Assembly (NCBI GenBank): GCA_964627455.1
Contig: CAZVKC010000025.1
Span: 30,605-94,604 of the forward strand
Direction: 5' to 3'
DNA from: F-183 sp964627455
Lineage (GTDB): Bacteria > Acidobacteriota > Terriglobia > Bryobacterales > Bryobacteraceae
Length of the DNA: 64,000 bases
In this document: positions 54,644 to 63,367 of the stretch, one piece after another
Numbering within the stretch: the first letter of the stretch is position 1
Layout: each line of letters begins with the position of its first letter
The notes under the pieces: model-generated
Databases searched by the model: none
Seen by the model: only the letters and a program-made list of their open reading frames with translations
Told to the model about the DNA's origin: nothing
Translations under genes and position numbers: made by a program

Positions 54644-55435
54644 CTACTTCGCTTCGGACTGGATCGTGACCTTGCGGATATCCACCAGGATTCCTTCCAC
54701 CTCGAGCGCCACCGGCCGTGCCGGCATCTCGAACGTTACGCCGGAAAACTGCGTGATCGTGGACCAAGTCAACGGCGGCGTGGACTCCTTCGGCTTGTAA
54801 CGCTGCCCCTTCTCATCGAGGAGCGCCACCATCACCCGGTTCGCAGCAGCGGTCGGAAACGCCGCGCCGGAGCCCAGCCCGAATCGCACCACGACTCCGG
54901 TTCCTCCGGCCACTGCCGTCATCGCCGTTAGCTGCAACTGCCGACCGCAGACAACAATCCGTTCTCCTGCCTGAATCGCCTTGGGACCCGCGAGTTCCGC
55001 CGTGTTCCTGCCAGGAGGCAACAGATAGGTCCGCTGGTCCGGCAGCACGGTCACGCCGTTCGAGGCCACCTTCGCCCCTGCCGGAACCGTCACATTGCCC
55101 TTGCCGCGCACCCACGCGTACCCTTCGGCGTCCACCCGGAACACCAGCGGATCGATATTGTCACTGTCGAAGACGACCCCGTTCATCTCCACTCTGTGCA
55201 GAAACGTGTGGACCGAATTCACGTGGAAAGGCGTCGGCGTGCGATCCGTAAACGACAGTACGTACCGGCCCTCGCACGGCGTCTGCGTGACATCCAACCC
55301 GCCCTCCGCATCCGCGCGGAACGCGAGGGTCGAAACACCGATGCCGCTCTGCAGGAAATCCGCGCTCTGCAGGCGGAAAGGCGGGGCCGGCGCCGGAAAC
55401 ACCTGCTGCGCGAGCGCCAGAACCAGTACAATCAT
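54644..55435 (-). CDS. Secreted protein of unknown function
   Basis: The 263-residue product has a short signal peptide (MIVLVLALAQQVFPAPAPP). A beta-rich body holds two internally similar phrases: STLAFRADAEGGLDVTQTPCEGRY and PLVFRVDAEGYAWVRGKGN (quoted parts are from residues about 35-125). This suggests two related beta domains with an early N-terminal FRLQSADF motif. I recognise no family. It lies 13 bases downstream of the TMTC-like gene on the same strand, so the two are probably cotranscribed. Confidence 0.75.
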   Translation of the reverse strand: MIVLVLALAQQVFPAPAPPFRLQSADFLQSGIGVSTLAFRADAEGGLDVTQTPCEGRYVLSFTDRTPTPFHVNSVHTFLHRVEMNGVVFDSDNIDPLVFRVDAEGYAWVRGKGNVTVPAGAKVASNGVTVLPDQRTYLLPPGRNTAELAGPKAIQAGERIVVCGRQLQLTAMTAVAGGTGVVVRFGLGSGAAFPTAAANRVMVALLDEKGQRYKPKESTPPLTWSTITQFSGVTFEMPARPVALEVEGILVDIRKVTIQSEAK

Positions 55436-55448
55436 TGCCCGACCATTA

Positions 55449-57194
55449 TCATCTCTTGCCGCCCACGGCCGCCAGCGCCGACTGCGCCGCGGCGAAATCC
55501 GGCTTCAGCGATACAGCCGTTTCGAAATGCCGGCGGGCTTCCGCAGGCTGTTCCAGCACCATCAGCGTGACACCCAGTCCGTAGTGCGCTTCGGCGTTGC
55601 GAGGCTCGTAACGCAAGGTCTCTTCGAACGCAGCGCGCGCCTCCGCCGGGCGCTCCGCCCAAGCCAGAGCCAGCGCTTTCCCCATGTGCGCCGCCGCGAA
55701 CGCCGGATCGATTTCCAACGCCGTCTGGAACTCCGCCAGCGCTGCCGGGAACTGCCGCTGATCCGCCAGGATCCGGCCAACCAGCGTATGCGCCAGCGCG
55801 TGCCGGGGCTTGTGCTGCAAACCCTCGCGAATGACTGCCAGCGCCTCGCCGGACTGCCCCGCCGCAAGCAACCGCTCGCCCTTCGCAAACAACGCGTGCG
55901 CGTAGTTGGTCTCGCCTTGCCGGTCACCCGGCTTGAGCCGCACCGTCTCGCGATACTCCTGGATCGCCTCCTCGAACTGGCCTCTCCGGTCCAGTTCGAC
56001 ACCCAGATTGTCGTGCGCGACAAAGTTGTAAGGATCGATCTCTAAAGCCCGCCGGAACAGCGTCACGCCGTCTTTCCAAACGAGAGTCTGCTGCCAGGCG
56101 AGGACGCTCCAAAGCGCCAGCATCACCGCCCAGGCCTTCGCGTCGAAATCTTCAAACGCCACAGCGATCAGCAGCCCGATCATCGGGACATACATGTATC
56201 GATCGGCCATCGACTGCATCCCGACCTGCACGATCCCGATCACCGGCAACAACGTCACGACAAACCAGAACCAGCCGGCCGCGAGCCACGGACGATACAC
56301 GCGCGCCCGCCAGACGAACAGCGAGATCGCCGTCAACACCGCAAGCGCCGCCAATGCCTCCCACCACGCGATCCCCTCGTACGGATAGAACACCGACAGA
56401 TTCGACGGATACACCGTCTTCATCAGATAGCGCGTGTACGAAACCACCGCATTCGAGATCCGCGTCGCCAGAGGAAGCTGCTCCAGCGTCACGGCCGCGC
56501 CTCCCCCGCGCTGCACCTGGATCACGATGATACTGAAGACCGCCGAGAGCCCGAACAGCGGGATCTTTTCGCGCACCAACCGGGCCAGCGGATCCGTGCG
56601 CCCGAGCGGCCAGCGGTCCAGAATCAAGAGCAACACCGGAGCCGTCACCAGCATTTGTTTGGAAAGCAGTCCCGCAGCAAAGCAGGCCACCACCACGAGA
56701 TACCGGCCGATCCCAGGACGCCGCACCCACGCCGTGTACGCGATCAGCAACAGCATCCAGAACAGCGTGCTCAGCACATCCTTGCGCTCGGCAATCCAGG
56801 CGACCGATTCCACATGCAGCGGATGCACGCCGAATCCCAGCGCCACAAAAACGCTGGGCCACAACCGGCTGCTCACCCCGTACAGCCACCAGAACAGCAA
56901 CGCGGTATTGATCCCGTGCAGCAGCCAGTTCGTGAGGTGATGCCCCCAGGGCTGCATCCCAAACACCGAGACATCCAGCGCATGCGAGATCCACGTGAGC
57001 GGATGCCAGTTGTTGGAATGGCTCTCGGTGAACGCCCAGGCGACGTTTTCCGGCGTCAGCCCCGTGCGCACATGCGGGTTGTCCACCACATACTCGTTGT
57101 CGTCGTAACCGACGAAGCCGTTCCGCAGCACGGGCGCGAATACGCCGAGCACGAAAACGACAATCAGCAGACAGAGAAGCCGGGGTCTCGCCAA
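55449..57194 (-). CDS. TMTC-like polytopic membrane protein with C-terminal TPR repeats
   Basis: The start is a TTG at 57194. The first 390 residues hold about ten membrane helices with a GT-C-type first loop (FVGYDDNEYVVDNPH, acidic pair Asp31-Asp32) and HPLTWISHALDVSVFG. The rest is five to six TPR repeats (FVAHDNLGVELDRRGQFEEA, RHALAHTLVGRILADQ). This layout matches eukaryotic TMTC O-mannosyltransferases and their numerous bacterial relatives, so protein glycosylation at the membrane is plausible but not proven. Confidence 0.85.
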   Translation of the reverse strand: MARPRLLCLLIVVFVLGVFAPVLRNGFVGYDDNEYVVDNPHVRTGLTPENVAWAFTESHSNNWHPLTWISHALDVSVFGMQPWGHHLTNWLLHGINTALLFWWLYGVSSRLWPSVFVALGFGVHPLHVESVAWIAERKDVLSTLFWMLLLIAYTAWVRRPGIGRYLVVVACFAAGLLSKQMLVTAPVLLLILDRWPLGRTDPLARLVREKIPLFGLSAVFSIIVIQVQRGGGAAVTLEQLPLATRISNAVVSYTRYLMKTVYPSNLSVFYPYEGIAWWEALAALAVLTAISLFVWRARVYRPWLAAGWFWFVVTLLPVIGIVQVGMQSMADRYMYVPMIGLLIAVAFEDFDAKAWAVMLALWSVLAWQQTLVWKDGVTLFRRALEIDPYNFVAHDNLGVELDRRGQFEEAIQEYRETVRLKPGDRQGETNYAHALFAKGERLLAAGQSGEALAVIREGLQHKPRHALAHTLVGRILADQRQFPAALAEFQTALEIDPAFAAAHMGKALALAWAERPAEARAAFEETLRYEPRNAEAHYGLGVTLMVLEQPAEARRHFETAVSLKPDFAAAQSALAAVGGKR

Positions 57195-57274
57195 CGCTCA
57201 TGCTATCAAAGCCTTTGTTTCAGGTGATAAAGTATGGGGAACTCTGACTCTCCTTCAGGAAGGTGTTCGTTCCC

Positions 57275-60200
57275 ATGTTGCGACTGGCCGGTTTGTTGCT
57301 CGTTACAGCGCTCTCGTCTCTCTACGCCCAATCGGGGCTCGGCTCCATCACCGGAGTCGTCGTTGATCCCAGCGGCAGCGTCATCGCCGGCGCCAAGGTG
57401 CAGATCACGCAGGCCGGAACCCAGGTTACCCGCGCCACCACGACCAACGACGCCGGGCTCTTCACGTTCCCTTCGGTCATTGTCGGAACCTACACCGTCA
57501 CCTTTTCGCAGGCCGGATTCAAAGACAGGAAGCTCCAGAACCTCGTCGTCAACGGCTTTCAGCAAGTCGCTCTCGGGCAGGTGACGCTCGATGTCGGAAC
57601 CGCCGCTGAATCCGTCACCGTGAGCGCCTCGAGCGAGCAGATGCTGATGAGGGATTCCGCCGTCCGATCCGGAATCGTGCAGGCCAAACAGGTTTCTGAA
57701 ATGCCTCTCGCCGGCCGCAACTGGATCAACCTGCTGAAGGTCATTCCCGGCGCCATCCCGACCAACACCAACGCGCTCAACGGCCGGGAGTTCACCGCCA
57801 CCGGATATGCGGACTTCAAGATCAACGGCAAGTCCGGCAACCAGACGCAGGTCAACCTCGACGGCGGCAGCATTGTCGATCAGGGCAGCGACGCCAAGAC
57901 TTCGGTTGCGCCCAGCCTCGAATCCATCCAGGAAGTTTCGGTGCTCACCAACAACTTCCAGGCCGAATACGGGACCCGTGGCGGCACCGTCATCAACGTC
58001 GTCACCAAGTCCGGAACCAACCAGCTTCACTCGACGATCTTCGATTACCTGCGCAATGAAGCCCTCAACGCCAACGCCTGGGCCAACAACTATCTCGGTG
58101 TGCCGCGCCCGCGTTACCGCTTCAATTACTTCGGCGCCAACCTCGGCGGACCCATCAAAAAGAACAAGCTGTTCTTCTTCTACAACTACGAAAAGTTCGT
58201 CCAGAACATCCCCGCCACCATCGCGCTCAGCCGCACCCCCACCGAACTCGAACGCCAGGGCAACTTCTCGCAGACCGTTGTCAACGCCGCCGGACAGCGC
58301 CCTCTCATCTACATGCCCGGCAGTGCGCTTTCCGGCAACCCAGTGCCTGTGCCCGGCAACATCCTGCCCGCCAGCATGATCAACCCGCTGGGCCGCGCCA
58401 TCCTGGCCATGTTCCCCAAGCAGAACATCGACAACAATCCGCTGCAGAACTACCAGTTGCAGGTCAACAACAAGCAGCCCCGCTCCTCGAACGTCTTCAA
58501 GAGCGACTACAACATGACCAACAACACGCGCGCCTATGTCCGATACACGTGGGACAACGGCACGCAGGAAGATCGCGGAACCGGCGCCAACTGGGGCAAC
58601 CTCGAAGGCTTCACGAAACGCCCCCGTCCTGATCGCGCCCTCACCGGCAACATCACGCACATCTTCTCGCCGACGGTCGTCTTCGAAGGCCTGTACAACT
58701 GGAACTACGACAAGGTCGAGTGGCTGCCTTCCGATCCGGACGGCAACACCAAAACCCGCTACGGGTTGAGCGGACTCCCCACCGTGTTCAAGCCGGAGAA
58801 CGACATTCTGCCGGCCGTCGCCAACACCGGATACGCCGACTTCAACTTCAACCGGATGCCCGCTTATGCCATCAACAACGAGCATCAGGTCTCGTCGAGC
58901 CTCACCTGGACGCGCGGCTCGCACATCATCAAGATCGGCGGACAGCACATCCGCAACTACAAGGATGAAATCGACACCGTCACCGACGGCGGCGATCGCG
59001 GCACCTATGACTTCGGCGTGAGCGCCAGCGCCTTCGACACCAACTACGGCCCCACCAACGTCCTCACGGGCGCGCTCTCCCGCTTCCAGCAGGTGAAGAA
59101 CATCAAGCGCAAAGACGCGCTTTACGTCGACACCCACCTCTTCATCCAGGACACGTGGAAGGTCAACAGCAAGCTGACGCTCGACTACGGTGTCCGCTTT
59201 TATCACATGCCGACCCAGCATGAGCGGAACCCCGCCGCCACGCTCGACGCCGCGTTCCTGCCCAGCAAATACGATCCCGCGAAGGCTCCGCGCTACTACA
59301 CCTACGACCCAGCGAATCCCTCGGCCGTGATCGATCCGGCGAATCCGTCCGTGCGTTACACCGGGCAAGCCGCCACGATCCTCCAGTGGACCATTGTGCC
59401 CGGCTCCGGCGACCCGTTGAACGGCGTGGTCGCGCTGGGAACCAACGGCCTGGGGAAGGCTGGCGTGAATAATCCGAAATGGCTGCTGGTAGCCCCGCGC
59501 GGCGGCTTTGCCTACGCGCCGAATACCAAGACCGTCATCCGCGGCGGCTTCGGATGGTCCTACAACCGCATTGCGATCGGACAGGCAATCAACGACTTTG
59601 AAAACACGCTAACCCCCAGCGTGGACTATCGCCAAACCAGCCTGGCGACGCTGTCCGGAACCACCGGGCTCGCCCCCATCACGGCCCGAAGCTTCGGCGC
59701 TCGCGACGAAGCCAGCCAGCACGTCCCCACGGTTTATGACTACAGCATGACCGTGCAGCGGGAACTGCCCTGGGGCATGGTGCTGGACGCCGGTTATGTC
59801 GGCAACCTGCAGCGCCACCAGTCGATCGTCTTCAACATCAATGCCATCCAACCGGGGACGGCGTTCAATCCGAAGTACATCCGTCCTGGCGTTGCCGGCA
59901 CCAACTTCTTCGGTCCAGTCAACGCAGCCAACCCTGGCGCCCTGGCCGGATCCAACACCGTCGACAATCTGTTGATGCGCCCCTATCAGGGCTTCAACAC
60001 CATCAACATGAACGTCAACGCCGGCAACCTCGCGTATCACTCCATGCAGGCCTCGGTGAACAAGCGCTTCAGCAAGGGACTGACTTTCCAGGCTGCCTAC
60101 ACGCTGAGCCGCCTCGAAAGCGGCACCGAGAGTTTCGGCCTCTATTCGTACAACTGGAAAGACTATACCGGCGGACTCGCCGGCGGCGATGGCGGCGACC

Positions 60201-60895
60201 GGCGCCATGTGCTCAGCGTCAACTACACCTACGACATCCCCTCGCCCGCCAAGCTTCTCAACTTCGACAACCCTGTGGGACGTCAAGTGTTCGGAGGCTG
60301 GCGCATGGGCCACCTGTTCACTTTCGTGAGCGGACAACGCACCACCGTGGACCTGAGCAGCATCCAGCAGGCGGGAACCACCGCCAATGTGCCGGAACTC
60401 CAGAAGCTCTTCCTCGGCACGCCGGACCTCAATCCCCGCCTGGGACTGAAGGGCGATATCTCCGCCTCAAATCCCGATCAGGCGCACCTCTTCGATCCGT
60501 CAAAGTTCTCCGTCCCGGGCTTCTATCCGGCCTTTGACGGCACCGGTGCGCGCAACTATCTCGAGCGTCCGGGCAACTTCGCCAACGACATGACCTTGAC
60601 CAAGGCCTTCACCATCAAGGAAAACCATGCGTTCGAATTGCGCGCGGCCTTCTACAACGCGTTCAATCAGGTGCGCCGCACCACGATCAACACTGGCATC
60701 CAGTACAAGGCCAACGGCCGGACTCTGGCCGACGGATTCACCGTCTTCAACTCGCCGGAAGCCTTGCTGGTCCGCAACGCCAACCTCAGCGGAACAGCAC
60801 TCTACAACCAGTACCGGGCCGGCGCGGGACACATCAACCTGACCGACGTGAACGTCATGCGCGTCATTGAAATCGGCTTGAAGTACCGTTTCTGA
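57275..60895 (+). CDS. Oar-like TonB-dependent outer-membrane receptor (second copy)
   Basis: The ATG at 57275 is preferred: AGGAAGG (57257-57263) lies 11 bases upstream and the signal peptide begins at once (MLRLAGLLLVTALSSLYAQ). A GTG at 57263 is the alternative. The 1206-residue protein has a carboxypeptidase-regulatory-like domain (GVVVDPSGSVIAGA), plug (FKINGKSGNQTQVNLDGGS, FQAEYGTRGGTVINVV) and barrel ending IEIGLKYRF with the terminal aromatic residue. It is only distantly similar to the receptor at 47436-50897. The Gfo/Idh gene converges 31 bases later. Confidence 0.94.
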   Translation: MLRLAGLLLVTALSSLYAQSGLGSITGVVVDPSGSVIAGAKVQITQAGTQVTRATTTNDAGLFTFPSVIVGTYTVTFSQAGFKDRKLQNLVVNGFQQVALGQVTLDVGTAAESVTVSASSEQMLMRDSAVRSGIVQAKQVSEMPLAGRNWINLLKVIPGAIPTNTNALNGREFTATGYADFKINGKSGNQTQVNLDGGSIVDQGSDAKTSVAPSLESIQEVSVLTNNFQAEYGTRGGTVINVVTKSGTNQLHSTIFDYLRNEALNANAWANNYLGVPRPRYRFNYFGANLGGPIKKNKLFFFYNYEKFVQNIPATIALSRTPTELERQGNFSQTVVNAAGQRPLIYMPGSALSGNPVPVPGNILPASMINPLGRAILAMFPKQNIDNNPLQNYQLQVNNKQPRSSNVFKSDYNMTNNTRAYVRYTWDNGTQEDRGTGANWGNLEGFTKRPRPDRALTGNITHIFSPTVVFEGLYNWNYDKVEWLPSDPDGNTKTRYGLSGLPTVFKPENDILPAVANTGYADFNFNRMPAYAINNEHQVSSSLTWTRGSHIIKIGGQHIRNYKDEIDTVTDGGDRGTYDFGVSASAFDTNYGPTNVLTGALSRFQQVKNIKRKDALYVDTHLFIQDTWKVNSKLTLDYGVRFYHMPTQHERNPAATLDAAFLPSKYDPAKAPRYYTYDPANPSAVIDPANPSVRYTGQAATILQWTIVPGSGDPLNGVVALGTNGLGKAGVNNPKWLLVAPRGGFAYAPNTKTVIRGGFGWSYNRIAIGQAINDFENTLTPSVDYRQTSLATLSGTTGLAPITARSFGARDEASQHVPTVYDYSMTVQRELPWGMVLDAGYVGNLQRHQSIVFNINAIQPGTAFNPKYIRPGVAGTNFFGPVNAANPGALAGSNTVDNLLMRPYQGFNTINMNVNAGNLAYHSMQASVNKRFSKGLTFQAAYTLSRLESGTESFGLYSYNWKDYTGGLAGGDGGDRRHVLSVNYTYDIPSPAKLLNFDNPVGRQVFGGWRMGHLFTFVSGQRTTVDLSSIQQAGTTANVPELQKLFLGTPDLNPRLGLKGDISASNPDQAHLFDPSKFSVPGFYPAFDGTGARNYLERPGNFANDMTLTKAFTIKENHAFELRAAFYNAFNQVRRTTINTGIQYKANGRTLADGFTVFNSPEALLVRNANLSGTALYNQYRAGAGHINLTDVNVMRVIEIGLKYRF

Positions 60896-60926
60896 TCCCT
60901 GCCGGACGAGGTGACTTGAGCGGCGA

Positions 60927-62483
60927 TTAGAGCTTCAGGTCCCAGCCCTTGCGGAAGGCGGGTTTCAGTAAGCGATTCGCCTCTTCGCTGTTGCTGAAGC
61001 GGCGCTTGTTGGCGTCCCACATCAGTTTGCCGGGGACGCGCAGGGCGATGGCGCCGAGAGCGAGCCACTCGATGTACTTGGTGGCGACGGCGAAGTCCGA
61101 CACGCCGGGAGCGCCGCCTTTGCAGGCGCGGATCCAATCCTGCTGATGGTTGATGCCGCGCGGCAACAGCTGGGGCGGCAGCTTGTATTCGGCCCAGCGG
61201 GACTGCGGCAGGAGCCAGACGCCTTCGCCTCGCGAAGTGGTCGCCATGTAGCCTTTCGATCCGACGAAGACGGCGCCGTTGCCGGGGGCTCGCAGCTTGG
61301 GATCGGAAGGCATGTTCGGGGGACCACCGGGTCCGCCGGGACCTCCCGGACGGAATCCGCCTGGGGGCTTCGCGCCGCCGGGGCGCGGAATGGGCTTGCC
61401 GTCCAACGTCAGTTGCGTGCTGACGAGCATCATGCCGTCGCCGCCCTGGACGAACGGACGTCCGCGCTCGGCGAGGTTGTTCATCATCGGGAACAGGCGC
61501 TCGCCTTCCTGCATGCCGGGCGGATTCTGGAAGTCGCCGCGCATGTTCTGATACGTGTGTACGGTGACCGGCGGCATATTGCCGCGCGCCGGGAACTCGA
61601 AGACGACGTGCGCCCGCAGCGGCCATACCCACTGGTTCTTGCCTTCGACGTGGACGCATTCGACCGATGTGGGGCTGGCCTTGTCGAGTTGAAGCGCGAG
61701 GTGCGCGGGTCCAAGATTGTGGACCAGCCAGTCGCCGAGCGAGCCTCCGGTGGAGAAGTCGATGAAGGCGCGCCACTGGTTGGTCATCAGCGGATTGAAG
61801 GCGCGCGGTTGTGCGCAGCCGAGCCAGAGGTCCCAATCGAGCGTGTTCGGGACGGCGGTCGCTTCGGGACCCGTCTCCGGGATCTTCGGTTGGCCGCCGT
61901 AGATGCCGCCGGTCCACGCGTGGAGTTCCTTCACATCGCCGATGTCACCGGACCAGAGGATTTCGCAGGCGGTCTTCGTGCCTTCGTGGTTCCAGCCCTG
62001 ATTGCCCATCTGCGTCGCGACCTTGTACTTCACGGCCGCGTCGGCGAGCAGTTGCGATTCCCAGGCGGTGCGGGTCAGCGGCTTTTCGCAGTACACGTGC
62101 TTGCCATGCTGCATGGCAAGCAGCGCGATGGGCGCGTGCATGTGATCGGGTGTGGCGATCATCACCGCGTCGAGGGACTTTTCGGCCTCGAACATCTTGC
62201 GGTAGTCCTTGTACTTCTTCGCGTCCGGATATTGCTTGAAGCCCGCAGCGGCGCGTTCTTCATCGACATCGCAGAGCGCGACGATGTTCTCGGTGGCAGC
62301 GGCGCCGGTGAGGATGGCGGGTCCACGGATGCCGACGCCGACGGCGCCGATGTTCAGCTTCTCATTCGGGGACTTGTAACCAAGTCTCGACAGCGACGGC
62401 GTGGCGCCGAAACCTCCGGAAGGAACCGCTCCGGCGAGCAGGGTTCCGAAGAAGAAATGGCGCCGGGACAAACGCGATCCATG
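60927..62483 (-). CDS. Tat-exported Gfo/Idh/MocA family oxidoreductase
   Basis: The ATG at 62483 lies four bases after GAGGTG and opens a twin-arginine signal (SRLSRRHFFFGTLLAG). The 518-residue enzyme has the Rossmann motif GAVGVGIRGPA and the conserved EKP (HVYCEKPLTR). A long substrate domain is interrupted by a low-complexity Pro/Gly stretch (residues about 378-405: GGAKPPGGFRPGG and following). NAD(P) must be bound before export, which explains use of Tat. The sugar substrate is unknown. Confidence 0.88.
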   Translation of the reverse strand, partial: HGSRLSRRHFFFGTLLAGAVPSGGFGATPSLSRLGYKSPNEKLNIGAVGVGIRGPAILTGAAATENIVALCDVDEERAAAGFKQYPDAKKYKDYRKMFEAEKSLDAVMIATPDHMHAPIALLAMQHGKHVYCEKPLTRTAWESQLLADAAVKYKVATQMGNQGWNHEGTKTACEILWSGDIGDVKELHAWTGGIYGGQPKIPETGPEATAVPNTLDWDLWLGCAQPRAFNPLMTNQWRAFIDFSTGGSLGDWLVHNLGPAHLALQLDKASPTSVECVHVEGKNQWVWPLRAHVVFEFPARGNMPPVTVHTYQNMRGDFQNPPGMQEGERLFPMMNNLAERGRPFVQGGDGMMLVSTQLTLDGKPIPRPGGAKPPGGFRPGGPGGPGGPPNMPSDPKLRAPGNGAVFVGSKGYMATTSRGEGVWLLPQSRWAEYKLPPQLLPRGINHQQDWIRACKGGAPGVSDFAVATKYIEWLALGAIALRVPGKLMWDANKRRFSNSEEANRLLKPAFRKGWDLKL

Positions 62484-62527
62484 CATTGCGCACCTCGGGA
62501 CGGAATTAGTTTTCAATTGAAACTTTA

Positions 62528-63157
62528 TCAGATTGCAGAGCTGTTGGTCGTGCGAGTTCGTAACGCCCGCACAAACGTTCCGGCCGCGATGATGGTCACG
62601 GAGAAGATGAGGGTATGCACCAGCATCCGTAACACGCCGAGGTCCCCGGTTCGGGCGAGGGCTATTCCAATCGACGGAACTGCGAGCCCGACGCCGAGTA
62701 GCGCCAGTCCAATCGTGCTGATCATCTCGCGTCCCTTCGCGATCAAGGCAACCAAGGCGCCGAGGAGTGCGTTCTCCATCCAGCGGATGAGCAGCATGGT
62801 CGCCGTCAGCCAGGACAGATAAGCGCGTGGATCATCGGCGTCGTACGGATACAGCCGGGTGAGCAACGAGTTGAGCGCCGGCAGCGTACTCATCGACACC
62901 CACCATCGCAGCAGAAACGCGCCGGTGACCATCGCGATGACGGTCCACGGAGCGGCGCGGAATCCAGTCGCGAGGAGATGCGGTATCGTTCGCAGAGCCT
63001 GCCGCGTGTACCAACTGCAGGCGGCATCTGGACCCTTCGTCGAGTGGAGTTGCAGGAACTCCTCCAACAGTTCGTCCGCAGGCGACTCTGCGCCGTCAGC
63101 CGCCGGGGGATTGAAGACCCGGAGGAGCCAAGCCGCCATACGAGGCGGTTGAGACAC
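62528..63157 (-). CDS. Small membrane protein with a permease-prefix-like N-terminus
   Basis: I start at GTG 63157 (GGAAAG four bases upstream) although an ATG at 63181 is possible. The 209-residue protein begins QPPRMAAWLLRVFNPP and continues DELLEEFLQLHSTKGPDAAC and SWYTRQALRTIPHL. This is the pattern found as an N-terminal prefix on ABC-permease-like proteins in Acidobacteria. Four membrane helices follow (about 68-205) but no permease domain. It may be a stand-alone version or a truncated relative. Confidence 0.6.
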   Translation of the reverse strand: MSQPPRMAAWLLRVFNPPAADGAESPADELLEEFLQLHSTKGPDAACSWYTRQALRTIPHLLATGFRAAPWTVIAMVTGAFLLRWWVSMSTLPALNSLLTRLYPYDADDPRAYLSWLTATMLLIRWMENALLGALVALIAKGREMISTIGLALLGVGLAVPSIGIALARTGDLGVLRMLVHTLIFSVTIIAAGTFVRALRTRTTNSSAI

Positions 63158-63367
63158 ACGTCTTTCCGGATGACAGGTCATGATTGGCAGGCGCGCCCTC
63201 TACAGCGTAGAAGGAATAGCGGCCGGAGGGAAGCGCCGGACGCTTGGCTTCGTTTTGAAATTGTCAAAGATCCGCGGGTTTTCAGCCGTTTTTGTGCGGC
63301 TGGTTGCGCGACCCGGTGGGCGCGCCGGGGAGTTTGGGTTCGTTTCGTCGTCCGGGTTTGCGAGTCG
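63158..63367. other. intergenic stretch
   Basis: A TTGACA on the minus strand (plus 63262-63267) could be a -35 for the membrane-protein gene, but no matching -10 was found. Nothing else is recognisable. Confidence 0.4.

Noticed and set aside
57206..59368. 720-codon minus-strand frame opposite the second TonB receptor
   Set aside because: It is antisense to a gene with clear domains, has skewed Val/Gly/Arg composition and no recognisable motif; a GC-codon-bias shadow.
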